64,000 nt of DNA from Callipepla californica brunnescens (lineage: Eukaryota; Chordata; Aves; Galliformes; Odontophoridae). The stretch covers positions 23,380,437-23,444,436 of the forward strand of contig JALIRH010000002.1 of NCBI GenBank assembly GCA_023055505.1. The letters run 5' to 3'. The notes under the pieces are model-generated. The model was not told the origin of the DNA, ran no database searches, and saw nothing but the letters and a program-made list of their open reading frames with translations. The position numbers and the translations under genes are program-made. This document shows, in pieces, positions 60,801-64,000 of the stretch. The stretch's first letter is position 1. Every line of letters starts with the position of its first letter.

Positions 60801-63800
60801 GCAATATACTAATAGAAAAACCAGTATCTTCTGGTAAAGCAGTACAATGGTTGAAAATACTCAGTTGGAGTACACTAGAAGGCAATGTAAAATACTAAGG
60901 TTATTTTTGGAGTCATTAAACATTTTTTCATTCTTACGAAGGATTTTCAATTTTCTTTTTGATTACAAAAGAAAATGTCTTACTTCTCCTTAAAAATTAT
61001 ACTTTGTTTTTACTTTAAATGAAATGCATCAATCAGCATTTTGAGAATTAAAACACTTATTCAGAAACAATTTTTCTCCATCTTTTCATTTTGTTTTGTT
61101 CCGTTATGGAAAGGTGAGCCCAGCTTTCAAAAATTTTCTCAGTTAGCACTTTTGGTTTTTCTCTTCTGTTGAATACCTCACTGAGTGTTGTAACAAATAA
61201 CTTCAAGGCTATTGGCATCTTTCTCAGTCACTAAACTAATGAATGTTTATTATTTATTTTAATAGTTTATTTTTACTTTTGATGGCAGAAAAGTGGATAA
61301 GGGTTTACTGTTATGGAAGTTCTTTTAATAGAGATCATGTTCTGGAAGGCAGGATCCCCAAACTGCCTTGCGTTTAAAGGATAGGAGATTCAATTCCCTT
61401 TTCTCTGATCTCTGATGAACTATATTAAAAATAAATATGGAAAGTGTTCAATGTGAGTGACACAGATTTCTGTCTTTTGAAGGCTGTTCTGGAGTGTGTC
61501 AGTGCTCAGCATACTGCTGTGTAGGACAGGTACAAACCCCACACGAAAGCAGCAGACCTGGGTGTCAGCTCCCAGCAGGGCACTGCATTCTCAGGGAAGA
61601 AAAAGTCACTGCTGTAAAGCTGTGAAATACTTACATATTTTTTACTCCCATTTCTCAAGGTACCTGAAGAGTATTTCAATGTTAGTAGTGGATTTCATTT
61701 AGACGCAAATAAAACAATGCTGAACTGATGAGTTAAGTCACTTTTATTTCCACACTTGATAATGAAATGTGTTCTGCCTATAGAGACAGAACCATGTCTA
61801 AAAGTTTATTCTGTGGGGCATTGCAAGCATTCACTGGAGCACCTTACCATTTGTCATGACTGAGTGGTCTACAAACTCATGTAGTTAATAAATATTGGTT
61901 AAGTAAATCCTACATGCAGGCAAGGTGTCTGGAGAACTGACACTAAATCACAAGAAAAGGCAAGGCTGCTCAGAACAGTAAAAACTGCAACGATTGTCTT
62001 TCTTGAGAGGCCTATAACAGCTTCACCTATCTGGATGGGAATAATTTCAAAATCATAGGTGTCTCCTTAAGGAAGTAAAGGAATTGGATGCAATTGAAAG
62101 CAGCTTTTCAAGATCTGAAATTTGTGCACCTTATTTTTGTAGCATTTAGATGATTAAATCCTATTTGTGTGCAACATTGTAGATGATTATTTCTGTTACA
62201 TACTAGCAGAACTTTTCTTACATGAAAATGGCTTTAATTAGACAACTTTGCATAGACGTAACATATTCGAGTGGAACATGAGCTGAGTTTGTGTGGTTGT
62301 GGGACAATTATTAATTCTCAAATCTTATCTTCTCTATATGAAAAGTAATCTAATTGAACAAAAGTTAATGTTGAGATATTTTTTATACATGACAAATATA
62401 TCAAATTTCCATCAACTATGAATGATCTGGAGTGTTGTACTTGTTATCTCAAGTTGGCAATGTTAAAAAATGAGCTTATTCTTACTGGGTTGCTTTTGTA
62501 GCTTTTACCATGGTTTATTTTCTGTGGTGATGGAGAAACAGAAAACATCCTGTTAGTATGACATTATTACATTATTACAGTAACTTGCTTTGAAAGCATG
62601 ACATATATTACAATATTTCTATTTTACTTCATAGATAAAAAACAACTCTTGTGAAATATCATCGTGTAGAGGGAGGGCTAGAGCAGAATTTTAAATGAAG
62701 GATATATTTTTTTTCTATTTCAGCAGTTACTAAAGTAAAGTGTCTGCATTTTACTCTATACAAAGATAAGTTGGGAGTGGCATTATAACCCGATATCATT
62801 ATGAAAGTTACATCTTTTTCGTTTCTTCCCTGGGCTATCATGTCGAATCATATCTATAACCACACAAAACTTTTCCGAATATTAATGTTGGCTTGTGGTA
62901 TTAAAAATTCATAAGCTTATACATACGCTTACAGGAAAAAAAAGTAAGTAATGCTCCAAGTGATACGTTGAGCTGTAAATAAAGAGGATGTAAATGATAA
63001 TATGTTAGAAATATCGCCTCGCTGAGGTCACCAAGATTTCTATCAGGCAAATGGATTTCAAAAGTATATATGAAAGTGATTCATCTGGGAATCAGCCATT
63101 GCCATAGTACAGACTACTTAATAGACACTGTTCTCTGATGGAGCGTTATCTCTCAGAAGTTTTTCCGGCTCCTTTCAAGGTTAAAATGCTTTCCATTATT
63201 TATCAAACAGTGGAAGAGTAGTCATATGGAAAGCAGATAGCAATCAAGGCCTATCAGTAACTTTGTTTCTGTAAGCAGACAGTATTTGTTTGGGGTGAAT
63301 GCTTCAACCAAAATCTCAGCAACACCCTCATGAATTCAATCGGAGGACTCTTAATACTCTGAATTGAATCTGAAGCTCATTTGAGTTGCTTTACCCTTTT
63401 TGAGTTCCTTGTGGTGCGTCTCTGTGATAGGATAATGTCGTTTTTCATCTTTATCTACCAGCCAAACTACAATTAAAGGACTGATCACCAATCATCATAT
63501 CAGGAGATGTCATCTTTTTATTGGCTTTATTGGTCTCCCTTTTTCTCATCTCTTGTATTTTTGTTCCAAACAGATCATATAGGGAACCTGATTGGTTTGA
63601 TAGAATCTCAGTGTTATTGACAGTAAAGTAAAAAGTGCTCAGTGGGAATGAGGGCTTGTAGTCATCTTTACTCTTCCTTCACTGCATTTTATTTTCATCT
63701 ACAAAACTCCAAGGATGGGAGCAATTGCAGAGCATACAGTGGTATGCTGCCTGTGAACTACCTTTACTGTTTTTTTCTGATTAAAATCTCCCTAGAAAAT

Positions 63801-64000
63801 GTCACTTTCAGTAATTATCTACTGAAAGAAACCTATAGCTAATGTGATGGTTTTAGGTTATGCCAAGAATGCTATCATTGCTTTAAATGAAAATGGAACA
63901 CTGTTGTGTTCAGTCCTAGGAAATCTATAGACAAAATATTTTTAAAAAATACTGTACAATTTTATAGTATGCCTGTCAAATGTTTAAGAAAAAAAAATAA
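54824..64000. other. Unique AT-rich DNA to the window end
   Basis: More than 9 kb with no recognised gene, transposon or RNA gene. Visible local features are A-runs at about 56677-56692 and 57758-57773, a 14-bp direct repeat ACTTCAGGGCTGAG at 58403-58416 and 58420-58433, and an A-run at about 59695-59706. Frames are 90 codons or fewer. Ancient repeats or conserved noncoding elements could be present but cannot be told from reading alone. Confidence 0.45.

Noticed and set aside
1..64000. CRISPR arrays, operons or other prokaryotic systems
   Set aside because: No regularly spaced direct repeats with unique spacers and no gene clusters; the repeats present are avian transposons and microsatellites.

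Overview
This is vertebrate nuclear DNA, almost certainly from a bird and probably a landfowl or waterfowl relative. The evidence is the repeat content: many chicken-repeat-1 (CR1) LINE copies with their short 3' octamer tails, avian ERVL-type LTRs starting TGTCnTGGTTT and ending near AAACCACnACA, and deleted mariner copies of the kind described as Galluhop in chicken. The background is AT-rich, has many homopolymer runs and shows no bacterial-style gene packing. I recognise no host protein-coding exon, so the window reads as a gene desert or the inside of a very long intron. Species assignment is inference.

Layout. 1-6470 is mostly unique AT-rich DNA holding one CR1 copy nested inside another (about 4050-4600). 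6471-9777 is a decayed ERVL-like provirus with a 5' LTR, a primer binding site, gag and integrase remnants and a 3' LTR reduced to 101 bp. 10347-12915 is a repeat cluster: two CR1 pieces in opposite orientations, an internally deleted mariner, a mariner scrap and another CR1. 15384-17040 holds two adjacent reverse-strand CR1 copies. 22885-23600 and 26555-27075 hold older CR1 pieces, the second split by a younger CR1 with a 5-bp target duplication.

27389-27602 is a 214-bp LTR-like unit with an antisense tRNA-Glu-like sequence inside it and exact 5-bp flanking duplications. Its LTR relative is the 564-bp solo LTR at 34254-34817. Other solo or partial ERVL LTRs lie at 29534-30068 and 40415-40610, and a possible further LTR at about 28019-28391. 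A second deleted mariner is at about 39840-40320, and CR1 3' ends lie at 37770-38375, 45815-46110 and 54688-54823.

The main feature is a nearly complete CR1 LINE at about 47585-52116. It has a CpG-rich 5' region carrying the TCTCGCGAGA promoter palindrome, an open ORF1 (361 codons: Cys2-Cys2 motif, coiled coil, SGNH-esterase-like domain), and ORF2 starting 5 nt after the ORF1 stop with endonuclease and reverse transcriptase motifs intact. It ends in four copies of an ATCTATGA octamer. The only obvious lesion is a 14-nt deletion at 51340/51341 that shifts the ORF2 frame. ORF1 and ORF2 would together form the retrotransposition machinery; nothing else in the window appears to work as a gene set.

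The search for a new system gave a few modest leads rather than a convincing system: the chimeric LTR/tRNA-Glu unit, the single-lesion LINE with its promoter motif, and a weak two-exon signal-peptide candidate at 42973-43352.
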